Assembly (NCBI RefSeq): GCF_013410655.1
Contig: NZ_JACCFP010000001.1
Span: 3,805,501 to 3,869,500, forward strand
Reading direction: 5' to 3'
Length of the DNA: 64,000 nt
Source: Nocardioides thalensis
GTDB lineage: Bacteria > Actinomycetota > Actinomycetes > Propionibacteriales > Nocardioidaceae
How positions within the stretch are numbered: the stretch's first letter is position 1; every line of letters starts with the position of its first letter. A model generated the notes under the pieces. It was not told where the DNA came from and searched no databases. It saw only the letters and a list, made by a program, of their open reading frames with translations. A program made the position numbers and the translations under genes. Of the stretch, positions 22,488-31,883 are shown one piece after another.

Positions 22488-24629
22488 ATGCGCGTTCCAC
22501 AGCCGGGTGACCAGTTCGGCCGCTACCGGATCGATCGGGTGATCGGCGAGGGCGGCATGGGGGTCGTCTTCGCGGCGACCGACACCCGCCTCCAGCGCAC
22601 GGTGGCGATCAAGGTGATCACCGGCCCGCTCGCCGGCAACGCCGACTTCCTCCGCCGCTTCCACGGCGAGGCCGCGGTGCTCGCGCAGCTCGACTCGCCG
22701 TACGTCATCTCGATCATCGACCACGACGAGATCGACGGCCTCCCCTACATCGTCACGCAGTACGTCGACGGCACCGATCTCGGCAGCCTGCTCAAGCAGG
22801 GGCCGCTCACCGCCAAGCTCGCGCTGATGGTCTGCGCCCAGATCGCTCGCGGCCTCGGCGACGCGCACCGGCGCGGCGTCATCCACCGCGACGTCAAGCC
22901 GGGCAACGTGCTGCTCCGCGAGCCGGGCACGCCCGAGATGCACGCCTACGTCTGCGACTTCGGCATCGCCCAGACCGACAGCTCCGACGGGCGTACGGCG
23001 ACCGGCATGGTGGCCGGCACCTGGGCCTACCTCGCGCCGGAGCGGACGCAGGGCTCCCCCGCGTCGCCCGCCAGCGACATCTACGCGCTGGGCTGCGTGC
23101 TCTGGGCATGCCTCGCCGGCGCGCCGCCGTACTCCGGCAGCGACGTGGAGATGGCGATCGCGCACGCACAGGCGCCGGTGCCCCAGCTCGCCGGCGAGGG
23201 CCCGTTCGTCGCGGAGCTCAACGGCGTGCTCGGCCGACTGCTCGCGAAGGACCCGGCCGATCGCTACCCCGACGCGCCCAGCGCGCGGGCCGACCTCGAG
23301 CGGCTCGTGGTGACCGCGCCCGACTCCACGCTCGCGGTGCCGACCGCGGCGCCGAGCGCGGCCACCGTGGTGCGCACACCGAGCAACCCGCTGCCCCCGC
23401 CCCCGCAGCCGAGCACCACGCACGCGCGGGAGGTGCCGCCTCCTCCGCCGGCCGCGGAGCCGTCACGCCGCAAGAAGTGGCCGATCGCGGTCGCGGCCGT
23501 CGCCGTGCTCGCGGTGGTCGGCGGTGGCGCAGCCGCGGGCATGATGCTCGCGAACGACTCCGACGACCCGGCCGACGAGCCCCAGGCGGAGCCGATCGCC
23601 GGCGACTTCGACGGCGACGGCCTCGGCGACGTCGTGCTCCACCAGGACCAGTTCGACGCCCTTGCGCCGTTGTCGGTGTGGACGGTGCCCTCCAACAAGG
23701 ACTCGTTCGGGCTGCCGGTCAACGAACCGGCGGAGGAGGGCTTCGTCGACAGCGGCGACGTCGACGGCGACGGAGCGCTCGACATCGTCTTCACCGACGG
23801 GATCAGCGCCGACGGGCAGCTCCAGATCGCCGTGATCACCGACGGCGTGCACAAGAAGTACACCGTGCTGGCCGACGAGGAGGCTGAGATCGGCGGCGCA
23901 TTCAACGCGATCGCCGACCTGACCGGCGACGGCCTCGACGACATCGCGCTCGTCGGCTCGCCGTACGGCGACAAGGACAGCATCTGGGTCGCGGAGTCCA
24001 CCGGCGACGGGTTCAAGGAGCCCACGAAGTGGTGGGACTCCGACCTGTCCGGCGGCTCGGTCTGGGCGGCCGACGTCGACGGCGACGGAGCCGACGAGAT
24101 CGCCTACTGGGCCGACAACCAGCACGACCCGGAGTCCGAGGAGCCGGACCCCATGCCGGGCGGGCGGCTCACGATCCTCGCAGTCGAGGACGGCCAGCTC
24201 GTCAAGCGCGCGCAGCGGGTGCTCTACAAGTCGGCCGCCAACCCGTTCATCGCGCCCTGGGTCGTCGGCGACGTCGACGGCGACGGCGCCGACGAGTTCG
24301 CGGGCATCGCGCTGACCTGTCGCAGCATCGGCGTCTTCGAGGTCGAGGGCGACAAGTTCACCAAGCCGGTGAAGTGGATGACCCAGAAGCTGTCGGTGCA
24401 GAAGGCACGCAAGTGCCTGCACAACTACCCGATCCGGCAGCAGCTGCTGTCCGACGTCGACGGTGACGGCGACAGCGACCTGGTGGAGATCTGGGAGCCG
24501 GAGCTCGAGGGGACGACCTTCCCCCTCAAGGTGCGCCTCTCCGACGGTGAGTCGTTCGGCGACTCCGAGGACTGGGGCGAGCTGAACTGCGGGGACAGCT
24601 GCGACGACATCTTCAACGTCGTCAACTGA
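22488..24629 (+). CDS. Receptor-like Ser/Thr protein kinase with FG-GAP/VCBS ectodomain
   Basis: A 713-aa kinase. The cytoplasmic kinase domain (residues ~11-270) has a glycine loop IGEGGMG (20-25), ATP-binding Lys42, catalytic HRD (Asp135), DFG (157-159) and APE. A Pro-rich juxtamembrane stretch leads to one TM helix at ~331-352. Outside lie repeated Asp-rich blades (GDFDGDGLGD, GDVDGDGALD, ADLTGDGLDD, ADVDGDGADE, GDVDGDGADE, SDVDGDGDSD), typical of calcium-binding FG-GAP/VCBS beta-propellers. The layout recalls mycobacterial PknD, but that propeller is of NHL type. ATG at 22488 follows GGAGG. Confidence 0.93.
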   Translation: MRVPQPGDQFGRYRIDRVIGEGGMGVVFAATDTRLQRTVAIKVITGPLAGNADFLRRFHGEAAVLAQLDSPYVISIIDHDEIDGLPYIVTQYVDGTDLGSLLKQGPLTAKLALMVCAQIARGLGDAHRRGVIHRDVKPGNVLLREPGTPEMHAYVCDFGIAQTDSSDGRTATGMVAGTWAYLAPERTQGSPASPASDIYALGCVLWACLAGAPPYSGSDVEMAIAHAQAPVPQLAGEGPFVAELNGVLGRLLAKDPADRYPDAPSARADLERLVVTAPDSTLAVPTAAPSAATVVRTPSNPLPPPPQPSTTHAREVPPPPPAAEPSRRKKWPIAVAAVAVLAVVGGGAAAGMMLANDSDDPADEPQAEPIAGDFDGDGLGDVVLHQDQFDALAPLSVWTVPSNKDSFGLPVNEPAEEGFVDSGDVDGDGALDIVFTDGISADGQLQIAVITDGVHKKYTVLADEEAEIGGAFNAIADLTGDGLDDIALVGSPYGDKDSIWVAESTGDGFKEPTKWWDSDLSGGSVWAADVDGDGADEIAYWADNQHDPESEEPDPMPGGRLTILAVEDGQLVKRAQRVLYKSAANPFIAPWVVGDVDGDGADEFAGIALTCRSIGVFEVEGDKFTKPVKWMTQKLSVQKARKCLHNYPIRQQLLSDVDGDGDSDLVEIWEPELEGTTFPLKVRLSDGESFGDSEDWGELNCGDSCDDIFNVVN

Positions 24630-24680
24630 GGCACTGCTCGGACGGCCCCGCCGCGGCCGCCCGAACCGGCCGGACCGGGG

Positions 24681-25964
24681 TCAGCGCAGCGGGTGCAGCA
24701 CGACCGCCTGCTCGCGCTCGGGGCCGACGCCGACCACCGACATCCGCGCGCCGGACATCTCCTCGAGGGCCTGCACGTAGGACTGCGCGTTCTTCGGCAG
24801 GTCCTCCAGGGTGCGGGCGCCGGAGATGTCCTCGCTCCAGCCGGGGAAGAACTCGTAGACCGGCTTCGCGTGGTGGAAGTCGGTCTGGTTGACCGGCATG
24901 TCGTCGAGGCGCACGCCGTCGACGTCGTAGGCCACGCACACCGGGATCTGCTCGATGCCGGTGAGCACGTCGAGCTTGGTCAGCACGAAGTCGGTCACGC
25001 CGTTGATCCGCGCGGCGTAGCGGGCGATGACGGCGTCGTACCAGCCGCAGCGGCGCGGGCGGCCGGTCGTCGTACCGAACTCGGCGCCGGCGTTGCGGAG
25101 GAACTCGCCGTCCGCGTCGAGCAGCTCGGTCGGGAACGGGCCCTCGCCGACCCGGGTCGTGTAGGCCTTCACGATCGCGATCACCTGGTCGATGCGCGTC
25201 GGCGGGATGCCGGAGCCGGTGCAGGCGCCGCCGGCCGTCGCGGACGAGGAGGTCACGAACGGGTAGGTGCCGTGGTCGACGTCGAGCAGGGTGGCCTGGC
25301 CGGCCTCGAGCAGCAGGGTCTCGTCGCGGTCGAGGGCCTGGCCGAGGAGCAGGCCGGTGTCGCAGACGTACGGCGCCAGCCGCTCGGCGTTGGAGAGGAG
25401 CTCCTCGACCGTCTGCTGCACCGAGGGGGCGCGGCGGTTGTAGACCTTGGTGAGCACCTGGCTCTTGAGGTCGAGGGCGCCCTCGACCTTCTGCTCGAGG
25501 ATCTTCTCGTCGAAGAGGTCCTGGACGCGGATGCCGATGCGGTTCATCTTGTCCGCATACGTCGGCCCGATGCCGCGACCGGTGGTGCCGATGCGGCGGC
25601 TGCCGAGGAACCGCTCCGCGACCTTGTCGAGGGTGCGGTTGTAGTCGGGGATGACGTGCGCGCTGGCGCTGACCTTCAGCCGGCCGGTGTCGACGCCGCG
25701 GGCCTCGAGGCCGTCGATCTCCTGGAACAGCACGTCGATGTCGACGACGACGCCATTGCCGATCACCGGCGTGACGCCGGGGGTCAGGATGCCGCTGGGC
25801 AGCAGGTGGAGGGCGAACTTCTCCTTGCCGATGACCACGGTGTGGCCGGCGTTGTTGCCGCCGTTGAACTTCACCACGTAGTCGACGCGGTCACCGAGGT
25901 GGTCGGTGGCCTTGCCCTTGCCCTCGTCGCCCCACTGGGCTCCGACGATCACGATTGCCGGCAT
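24681..25964 (-). CDS. purA: Adenylosuccinate synthetase
   Basis: PurA makes adenylosuccinate from IMP and aspartate using GTP, the first committed AMP step. The 427-aa sequence begins MPAIVIVGAQWGDEGKGKATDHL with the GTP-binding loop, has GNNAGHTVV with the catalytic His, GTTGRGIGPTYADK, and TKLDVLTG near the C-terminus. ATG at 25964. PurB from this window acts on its product. Confidence 0.97.
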   Translation of the reverse strand: MPAIVIVGAQWGDEGKGKATDHLGDRVDYVVKFNGGNNAGHTVVIGKEKFALHLLPSGILTPGVTPVIGNGVVVDIDVLFQEIDGLEARGVDTGRLKVSASAHVIPDYNRTLDKVAERFLGSRRIGTTGRGIGPTYADKMNRIGIRVQDLFDEKILEQKVEGALDLKSQVLTKVYNRRAPSVQQTVEELLSNAERLAPYVCDTGLLLGQALDRDETLLLEAGQATLLDVDHGTYPFVTSSSATAGGACTGSGIPPTRIDQVIAIVKAYTTRVGEGPFPTELLDADGEFLRNAGAEFGTTTGRPRRCGWYDAVIARYAARINGVTDFVLTKLDVLTGIEQIPVCVAYDVDGVRLDDMPVNQTDFHHAKPVYEFFPGWSEDISGARTLEDLPKNAQSYVQALEEMSGARMSVVGVGPEREQAVVLHPLR

Positions 25965-26043
25965 TCGCGTGCTCCTTCGCTGGGACGGAGTCCCTCCGCC
26001 CCGCCTGATCGGGACGGCTGCTCAACGCGCCACTCGGTGGAAG

Positions 26044-26082
26044 CAAGGAACCCCGGACAGTCGCTGCAAGGGGCCGGGGCTC
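26044..26082 (-). terminator. Possible terminator after the carboxyltransferase gene
   Basis: Between the carboxyltransferase stop and purA, a GCCCCGG / CCGGGGT stem with an ~17-nt loop is followed on the minus strand by a T-rich stretch (ttccttgcttcc). The stem is short, so this is tentative. Confidence 0.3.
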
Positions 26083-26134
26083 TTGCGGCAGCACGTTACC
26101 AAACCGAGACCGTTCCGATGGATTCGTCGCCGCC

Positions 26135-27592
26135 TCACGCGTGAGGACGAGCCGACTCGCGGAGGCGGCGGGCGACCTCAGCGACCACCGCGCGGGCGAG
26201 CGACTCCGCGGTGTCGTCGGCGCGCTCGGGGATGACGGCGTGCACGTCGCCGCTCGCCAGCAGGTCGAGAGCGCCGACCTGCTGGGCGGCCGCCATCTCG
26301 GGGGCGTGGTCCACCGTCCCGTGCACGATGACCGACGCGCCCTCGGGCGGGAGTGGCGAGAGCCAGCCGCGCTCGGCGGCGAGGACGGTGCGGGCGGGCA
26401 GCAGCGCGAGCGCTCCTCCCCCGCAGCCCTGGCCGAGGATCACCGAGACGGTCGGCACCGTCATCGTGACCAGGCCCGCGATGCAGCGTGCGATCTCGCC
26501 GGCCATCGCCCCCTCCTCGGCGGCCTGCGAGAGCTCGGCGCCGGGGGTGTCGATGACGGTGACGAGCGGCAGCCCGAGCTCCTGTGCGAGCTCCATCGCG
26601 CGCCGCGCCTCGCGCAGGGCGCCCGGCCCCATCGGGGTGGCGGCAGTCTGCCGCGACCGGTCCTGCCCGACCACCACGCACGGCTGGCCGTCGAGCCGGG
26701 TCAGCGCGATCAGGACCGAGTCGTCGCGCTCGCCCTCGTCGGTGCCGCGCAGGCGCACGGTGCCGGCGGCGCCGTGCCGGAGCAGGTCGCGTACGCCGGC
26801 GCGGCCCTCGGCGCGGGTGGCCTCGATGTCCTCCCAGACCGGGTGGTCGAGCCGAGTGCCGGGCTCGACCGGCGGCCGCGGCTCGAGGGTCGGTTCCGCA
26901 GGGGCGTCCACGAGCACCGCGAGCGCCCGGTCGACGAGCTCGGGCAGCTCCTCCGCGGGCACGACGGCGTCGATCACGCCCTTGGCGGCGAGGTTCTCGG
27001 CGACCTGCACGCCCGCGGGGAACGGCTCGCCGTTGAGCGCCTCGAACACCTTCGGCCCGAGGAAGCCGACGAGAGCCCCGGGCTCCGCGACGGTCACGTG
27101 GCCGAGCGAGCCCCACGAGGCGTAGACGCCGCCGGTGGTCGGGTGTCGCAGGTGCACCAGGTAGGGCAGGCCCGCGGCGCGCAGCTCCATCAGCGCCCGC
27201 GAGATCTCGACCATGTGCACGAAGGCCCGGGTGCCCTCCTGCATCCGGGTGCCCCCGGACGACGTACTCGCAAGGACGGGCAGGCCCTCCGCGGTGGCTC
27301 GCCGTACGGCGGCCGCGATCCGCTCCGCCGCGGCGATCCCGATCGAGCCCGCGAGGAAGCGGAACTCGTTGACGACGAAGGCCACCGGCCGGCCGCGCAC
27401 CGTGCCGCGACCGGTGAGCACGGACTCGTCGGTGCCGGCCTTCTGGGCCGCCGCCCGCAGCTCGGCCTGGTAGTCCGCGGGGTGGCCCGAGATGTCGACG
27501 GGCCGGTCCCACGACTCGTAGGACCCGTCGTCGAGCACCAGGTCGATCAGCTCGCGCGCGGTCCAGCGCCGCTCGTTCCCCAGGGTCCCCAT
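26135..27592 (-). CDS. Acetyl/propionyl-CoA carboxylase carboxyltransferase, fused beta-alpha subunits
   Basis: A 485-aa protein with both halves of a biotin-dependent carboxyltransferase. The N-terminal half is AccD-like (LTGRGTVRGRPVAFV, SSGGTRMQEGTRAF, HPTTGGVYASW). The C-terminal half is AccA-like (VVGQDRS, VTVIDTPGAELSQAAEEGAMAGEIARC, VPTVSVILGQGCGGGALAL). It transfers CO2 from carboxybiotin to an acyl-CoA; the biotin carboxylase subunit is not in the window. No N-terminal zinc ribbon of the E. coli AccD type is seen. ATG at 27592. Confidence 0.9.
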   Translation of the reverse strand: MGTLGNERRWTARELIDLVLDDGSYESWDRPVDISGHPADYQAELRAAAQKAGTDESVLTGRGTVRGRPVAFVVNEFRFLAGSIGIAAAERIAAAVRRATAEGLPVLASTSSGGTRMQEGTRAFVHMVEISRALMELRAAGLPYLVHLRHPTTGGVYASWGSLGHVTVAEPGALVGFLGPKVFEALNGEPFPAGVQVAENLAAKGVIDAVVPAEELPELVDRALAVLVDAPAEPTLEPRPPVEPGTRLDHPVWEDIEATRAEGRAGVRDLLRHGAAGTVRLRGTDEGERDDSVLIALTRLDGQPCVVVGQDRSRQTAATPMGPGALREARRAMELAQELGLPLVTVIDTPGAELSQAAEEGAMAGEIARCIAGLVTMTVPTVSVILGQGCGGGALALLPARTVLAAERGWLSPLPPEGASVIVHGTVDHAPEMAAAQQVGALDLLASGDVHAVIPERADDTAESLARAVVAEVARRLRESARPHA

Positions 27593-27616
27593 GGGGGTGC
27601 AGCCTAGGCTCTCCGC

Positions 27617-28573
27617 ATGGTCGTTCCCCGCCGGCTTCTCGTGATCACCAACGCCGATGCCGGTACGGCGGACGAGGCCGCACGTGACGAGGCGCTCGAC
27701 GTGCTGCGGGCCGGCGCCGACGTCACGGTCGCCGCGACCAGCTCGCCCGATGAGCTCGACGACGTGCTCACGAACCTCGAGGACCGCACCGTGGTCGTGG
27801 TCGGCGGTGACGGCAGCCTGCACGCGGTGGTCGCCGCGCTGCACCGGCAGCGCACCCTCACCACCACCGTGCTCGGCCTGGTGCCGCTCGGCACGGGCAA
27901 CGACTTCGCTCGCGCGCTGGACATCCCGCTCGAGCCCGCCGCGGCCGCGCGGGTGGTCCTGACCGGCCCGGACCGCCCGCTCGACCTCATCGTCGACGAG
28001 CACGACGACATCACCGTCAACAGCGTGCACGCCGGCGCCGGTGCCGCGGCCGGCGAACGTGGCGCGCGCTGGAAGGAGCGCCTCGGGGCGATCGGCGTGG
28101 GCCGGGTCAACCTCGGCAAGCTCGGCTACCCGATCGGTGCGCTGCAAACTGCACTCAATCCTCGCGGGCTGAGGGTGCGGGTGGAGGTCGACGGCACGGT
28201 GGTCTCCGACGTCGACACCGAGATCCTGATGGTCGTGGTCGGCAACGGCACGTCTGTCGGAGGCGGCGCCGAGCTCACGCCGGAGGCGCGCACCGGCGAC
28301 GGCCTCCTCGACGTCGTCGTGGCGAAGCCGGCCGGGGTGGCCGACCGGCTGGCGCTGGCGCTGCGCGTGCCGTTCGGCACCCACCAGGACCATCGCACGG
28401 TCGAGGCCCTGCGGGGCCGGTCGGTGACGGTGACCGGCGGGCCGTTCCGCTGCAACAGCGACGGCGAGATCGGCGGCCCGGTGCGCTCCCGCACCTGGGA
28501 GGTGCGCCCGGCGGCGTACCGCATGATCGTGCCTGCCGGACAGGAATCGGAGTCCGGCCACCCTGCGCACTAG
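27617..28573 (+). CDS. Diacylglycerol/sphingosine-kinase-like lipid kinase
   Basis: A 318-aa DAGK-catalytic-domain protein. The nucleotide-binding motif is VVVGGDGSLHAVV, followed by PLGTGNDFARAL, and later GDGLLDVVV and CNSDGEIGG. Such YegS/DgkB-type enzymes phosphorylate diacylglycerol or related lipids. ATG at 27617, 24 nt from the divergent carboxyltransferase start. The lysyl-tRNA synthetase begins 10 nt downstream on the same strand. Confidence 0.9.
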   Translation: MVVPRRLLVITNADAGTADEAARDEALDVLRAGADVTVAATSSPDELDDVLTNLEDRTVVVVGGDGSLHAVVAALHRQRTLTTTVLGLVPLGTGNDFARALDIPLEPAAAARVVLTGPDRPLDLIVDEHDDITVNSVHAGAGAAAGERGARWKERLGAIGVGRVNLGKLGYPIGALQTALNPRGLRVRVEVDGTVVSDVDTEILMVVVGNGTSVGGGAELTPEARTGDGLLDVVVAKPAGVADRLALALRVPFGTHQDHRTVEALRGRSVTVTGGPFRCNSDGEIGGPVRSRTWEVRPAAYRMIVPAGQESESGHPAH

Positions 28574-28583
28574 GGTTTCCGCC

Positions 28584-30296
28584 GTGGCACGAGGACAGCG
28601 ACAGGCAGGCAGCGACCAGGAGGTCACCGACTGGGTGACCCGGACCGCGGACCAGGCGCTGAAGCACGCCGAGAAGGCGAACGGCGGCACGCTCCCCGAG
28701 CTCCTCACCTGCGCCTCGGGCATCAGCCCCTCGGGCCCGATCCACCTCGGCAACCTCCGCGAGTTCCTGACCGTGCACTTCGTGGCGGAGGAGATCCGCC
28801 GCCGCGGCGTCAACGTCCGCCACCTGCACAGCTGGGACGACTACGACCGGTTCCGCAAGGTCCCGGCCGGCGTCGACGAGGCCTACAACGAGCACATCGG
28901 CCGGCCGCTGAGCGCCGTACCGGACCCGACCGGCCAGTTCGAGAACTGGGCCGAGCTCTACAAGGCGCCGCTGCGCGCCGCGCTCGCCGAGATGGGCTGC
29001 GAGATGGTCCAGATCGACCAGACGCAGATGTACAAGTCGGGCGCCTACCGCGAGCAGATCCTCACCGCCATCCGCAAGCGCGACGAGATCGAGGCGGTCA
29101 TGTCGCGCTACCGCACCAAGAAGTCCGATCAGTCAGGGCAGCCAGCGCCGGCCGACGACGAGGACGAGGGGTCCGCGAACGGCTCGCTCGCGCGGTTCCC
29201 CTACAAGCCCTACTGCCGCGGCTGCGGCCGCGACACCGTCACGCTCACGTCGTACGACGACGAGACCACCGACCTCGCCTACACCTGCGACGTGTGCGGC
29301 GACTCCTACGTCACCAACGTGGCCACCCAGGACGAGGGCAAGCTCGTCTGGAAGGTCGACTGGCCGATGCGGTGGACCTACGAGAGCGTCCACTTCGAGC
29401 CGGCGGGCGTCGACCACGCGAGCCCCGGGTCGTCCTTCGACGTCGGCCAGCAGATCATCGGTCCGGTCTTCGGCGGTGTCGGCCCCCACTACTTCGGCTA
29501 CTCGTTCGTCGGGGTCGCCGGGATGCCCAAGATGTCGTCCTCCCGCGGCGGCGTGCCCACGCCGTCCGAGGCGCTGCGGATCCTCGAGGCGCCGATCCTG
29601 CGCTGGCTCTACGTCCGGCGGCAGCCGCGCCAGTCCTTCAACGTGGACTTCGGCGCCGAGGTGCTGCGGCTCTACGACGAGTGGGACGCACTGACCAGGA
29701 AGGCCGCCGACCCCGCCAAGCGCGACGCCGCGGTGCTCGCCTGGGAGCGGGCCTCGTCCACGACGTCGGCCGGCACGCTGCCGACCCCGGCGGTGGTCGC
29801 GCCGTTCCGGATGCTCTCGTCGGTCGCCGACGTGACCGCCGGCTCGGCCGACCTGGTGTCACAGACGGTCGCGAAGGTCGGCATCGCGCACGACTCGGTC
29901 GCTGACCTCGAGCCGCGGCTGTCGCGAGCGATGACGTGGGTCGGCGAGTACGTCGCCGCCGAGGAGCGCACCACCGTGCGCGCCGAGCCCGACACGGAGC
30001 GGCTCTCCGCGCTCGACGAGAGCGAGGAGCTCTGGCTGCGGCTGCTCGTCGACCGGCTCCCCTCGACCTTCGACGACGCCGACGAGCTGACCGGCCTGAT
30101 CTACGGGGTCCCCAAGCTGGGCCGCGGGCTCGCGATCGACGACGCGCCGACCGACGAGGTCAAGGCCGACCAGAAGGCGTTCTTCAAGCTGCTCTACAAC
30201 CTGCTCGTCAGCGCCGATCGCGGACCGCGGCTGCCCACGCTGTTCGCGGCGCTCGGCCCGGAGCGGATCCGGTCGCTGGTCACGCCGGCGGGCTGA
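28584..30296 (+). CDS. lysS: Class I lysyl-tRNA synthetase
   Basis: A 570-aa class I (archaeal-type) LysRS, which charges tRNA-Lys. The HIGH-like motif is PIHLGN (in SGPIHLGNLREF) and the KMSKS-like loop is KMSSSRG. A zinc ribbon is visible as CRGCG...CDVCG. This is unrelated in fold to the usual bacterial class II enzyme and occurs only in scattered bacterial groups. GTG start at 28584. No class II lysS is visible in this window; whether the genome has one cannot be judged. Confidence 0.95.
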   Translation: MARGQRQAGSDQEVTDWVTRTADQALKHAEKANGGTLPELLTCASGISPSGPIHLGNLREFLTVHFVAEEIRRRGVNVRHLHSWDDYDRFRKVPAGVDEAYNEHIGRPLSAVPDPTGQFENWAELYKAPLRAALAEMGCEMVQIDQTQMYKSGAYREQILTAIRKRDEIEAVMSRYRTKKSDQSGQPAPADDEDEGSANGSLARFPYKPYCRGCGRDTVTLTSYDDETTDLAYTCDVCGDSYVTNVATQDEGKLVWKVDWPMRWTYESVHFEPAGVDHASPGSSFDVGQQIIGPVFGGVGPHYFGYSFVGVAGMPKMSSSRGGVPTPSEALRILEAPILRWLYVRRQPRQSFNVDFGAEVLRLYDEWDALTRKAADPAKRDAAVLAWERASSTTSAGTLPTPAVVAPFRMLSSVADVTAGSADLVSQTVAKVGIAHDSVADLEPRLSRAMTWVGEYVAAEERTTVRAEPDTERLSALDESEELWLRLLVDRLPSTFDDADELTGLIYGVPKLGRGLAIDDAPTDEVKADQKAFFKLLYNLLVSADRGPRLPTLFAALGPERIRSLVTPAG

Positions 30297-30320
30297 CGCC
30301 GGACCCGACCTCGGCCCTGC

Positions 30321-30968
30321 TCAGATCTGGCCGAGGATCCGCGCACGCGCGGCGTCGTACTCCTCGCGCGTGAGCAGGTCGCGCTGCATCAGGTTGTCGA
30401 GCTCGGCGAGCCGCTCCTCGACCGGGCGGTTGTCGGCCGACGGCGCGACGCCCGCCGCCATCGGCACCATCCCGGGGCGGGCGGCGTCCCAGTCGAACTC
30501 CCACTCGCGCGTCTCGGGATCGACCATCACGGGCAGCTGACCGGCGGACAGCAGCGGCATCCGGATGAACGACACCACGCACTTCTTCTCGTCCTCGAAC
30601 GGGGAGATGTCGGCGCCGTGGATGCGGACCTTGAGCCCGATCAGCGGCTCGTCGTTGATGCGGACGCCGGTCTGCTGGAGCTCGAGGATGTCGGCGACGC
30701 CCCGGCGCCCGGTGTGCCGCAGCCGGTAGGTGCGGGCCTGGGAGCGGGTGCGCGCGGCGGCGATGCCGACGCCGAGAGCGATGTCGAGCAGGGTGATGCC
30801 GAGACCCATCCACAGCATCCACTCGATCTCGTCGAGCCCGCTGCTGAAGAAGTAGATCGCGAGGAAGATCGGGCCGACGATGCCGCAGACGAGCACAAAC
30901 GGCAGGGTGGTCGCGAGGTTGCGCGCGAAGGACGGCGGTGCGTCGCGTCGCTGCGCGGGAGTGCTCAC
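30321..30968 (-). CDS. Two-TM membrane protein with SHOCT-like C-terminus
   Basis: A 215-aa protein of unknown function. Two TM helices (LATTLPFVLVCGIVGPIFLAIYFF and WMLWMGLGITLLDIALGVGIAAA) are followed by a soluble beta-rich domain. The C-terminal ~30 residues (RLAELDNLMQRDLLTREEYDAARARIL) match the short helical SHOCT module often found at termini of membrane or sorting proteins. GTG at 30968. Convergent with lysS. Confidence 0.6.
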   Translation of the reverse strand: MSTPAQRRDAPPSFARNLATTLPFVLVCGIVGPIFLAIYFFSSGLDEIEWMLWMGLGITLLDIALGVGIAAARTRSQARTYRLRHTGRRGVADILELQQTGVRINDEPLIGLKVRIHGADISPFEDEKKCVVSFIRMPLLSAGQLPVMVDPETREWEFDWDAARPGMVPMAAGVAPSADNRPVEERLAELDNLMQRDLLTREEYDAARARILGQI

Positions 30969-31017
30969 GGGCGGATCGTAGATCCCGCCGGCGGATCCCG
31001 TTGATTAGTTGCGGACG

Positions 31018-31422
31018 TCAGACCAGGAGGACGACGAGCGCACCCGCGACGAGCAGCAGGAGCACGGCCGCGCCGACGAGCAGCGGCGCCCGCCCCGGCG
31101 GCAGCCCGGCGTACTCCGGCAGCCGCTCCCCCTCGGGCGTCACCAGCCGCGCCCGGTCGACGCGCCCGACCAGGGCATAGACGGTGGGCCGGTCCAGCTC
31201 GCGGATCCGGCGGTAGATCGTCTCGGCGCCGGGCTCCTCCGAGCGGGTCACCAGCGCCGCGCGCTCGAGCCGGCGCAGGTGCTTGCGCACCGAGGCCTCG
31301 ACAATGCCGGCCTCCGCCGAGAGCTGGAGCGCGGTCTTCGGCTCACCGAGCGCGAGGTAGACCCACCAGGTCCGCGGGCCGAGCTTCGGGACGCTCCCGT
31401 CCTCGGACCCGATGAGGTTCAC
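31018..31422 (-). CDS. Winged-helix regulator with C-terminal membrane anchor
   Basis: A 134-aa protein. Residues ~15-60 form a winged-helix/ArsR-like region (TWWVYLALGEPKTALQLSAEAGIVEASVRKHLRRLERAALVTR). The last ~25 residues are one strongly hydrophobic helix (APLLVGAAVLLLLVAGALVVLLV), which would tether it to the membrane. GTG at 31422. It follows the DUF3151 gene by 11 nt, so the two are probably co-transcribed. A membrane-anchored regulator is inference. Confidence 0.6.
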   Translation of the reverse strand: MNLIGSEDGSVPKLGPRTWWVYLALGEPKTALQLSAEAGIVEASVRKHLRRLERAALVTRSEEPGAETIYRRIRELDRPTVYALVGRVDRARLVTPEGERLPEYAGLPPGRAPLLVGAAVLLLLVAGALVVLLV

Positions 31423-31433
31423 GGGGGCGCTTC

Positions 31434-31847
31434 CTAGCCCAGCAGTGCGTCGTAGGCGGTCGCGCTCGAGTCGCGGAGGAAGGTCGAGCACCGCTCCCAC
31501 TCGTCGTCCTCGCCGATCGCCTTCGCCGCCTTGGCGAGCAGCGCGAGGCAGGTCAGGAAGCCGCGGTTGGGCTCGTGCTCCCACGGCACCGGGCCGTGGC
31601 CCTTCCACCCGTTGCGGCGGAGCAGGTCGAGGGAGCGGTGGTAGCCGACGCGCGCGTAGGCGTAGACGGTCACGTCGTCGGCGCCCTGGTCGACGGCCTG
31701 GCTCGCGAGCGCGGCCCAGGCCGCGGGCGACGCCGGGTGCGCGCGTACGGCGCCCGCGGGCGGCGTACCGGCCGCGAGGTCTGATGCGGCGGGGTCCTCG
31801 GGCAGGTGGGTGGGCGGCGGTCCGGCCATCAGGTCCATTCCGGTCAT
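31434..31847 (-). CDS. DUF3151 family protein
   Basis: A 137-aa soluble protein. It has the family pattern GPPPTHLPEDP, HPASPAAWAALA, YAYARVGYHRSLDLLRRNGWKGHGPVPWEHEPNRGFL and IGEDDEWERC. This family is widely conserved in actinobacteria with unknown function. ATG at 31847. Divergent from the methyltransferase gene by 36 nt. Confidence 0.88.
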   Translation of the reverse strand: MTGMDLMAGPPPTHLPEDPAASDLAAGTPPAGAVRAHPASPAAWAALASQAVDQGADDVTVYAYARVGYHRSLDLLRRNGWKGHGPVPWEHEPNRGFLTCLALLAKAAKAIGEDDEWERCSTFLRDSSATAYDALLG

Positions 31848-31883
31848 GGAGGCATTGTGCCCGGGCGGCGTACCGTCAGGTCC

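Noticed and set aside
22341..23423. Long minus-strand extension of purD
   Set aside because: It lies opposite the kinase gene, has Arg/Ala-rich shadow composition, and PurD homology starts at GTG 22340.
1811..25964. Purine riboswitch controlling the pur genes
   Set aside because: Leaders of purS, purC, purB, purD and purA are too short or lack any aptamer-like structure.
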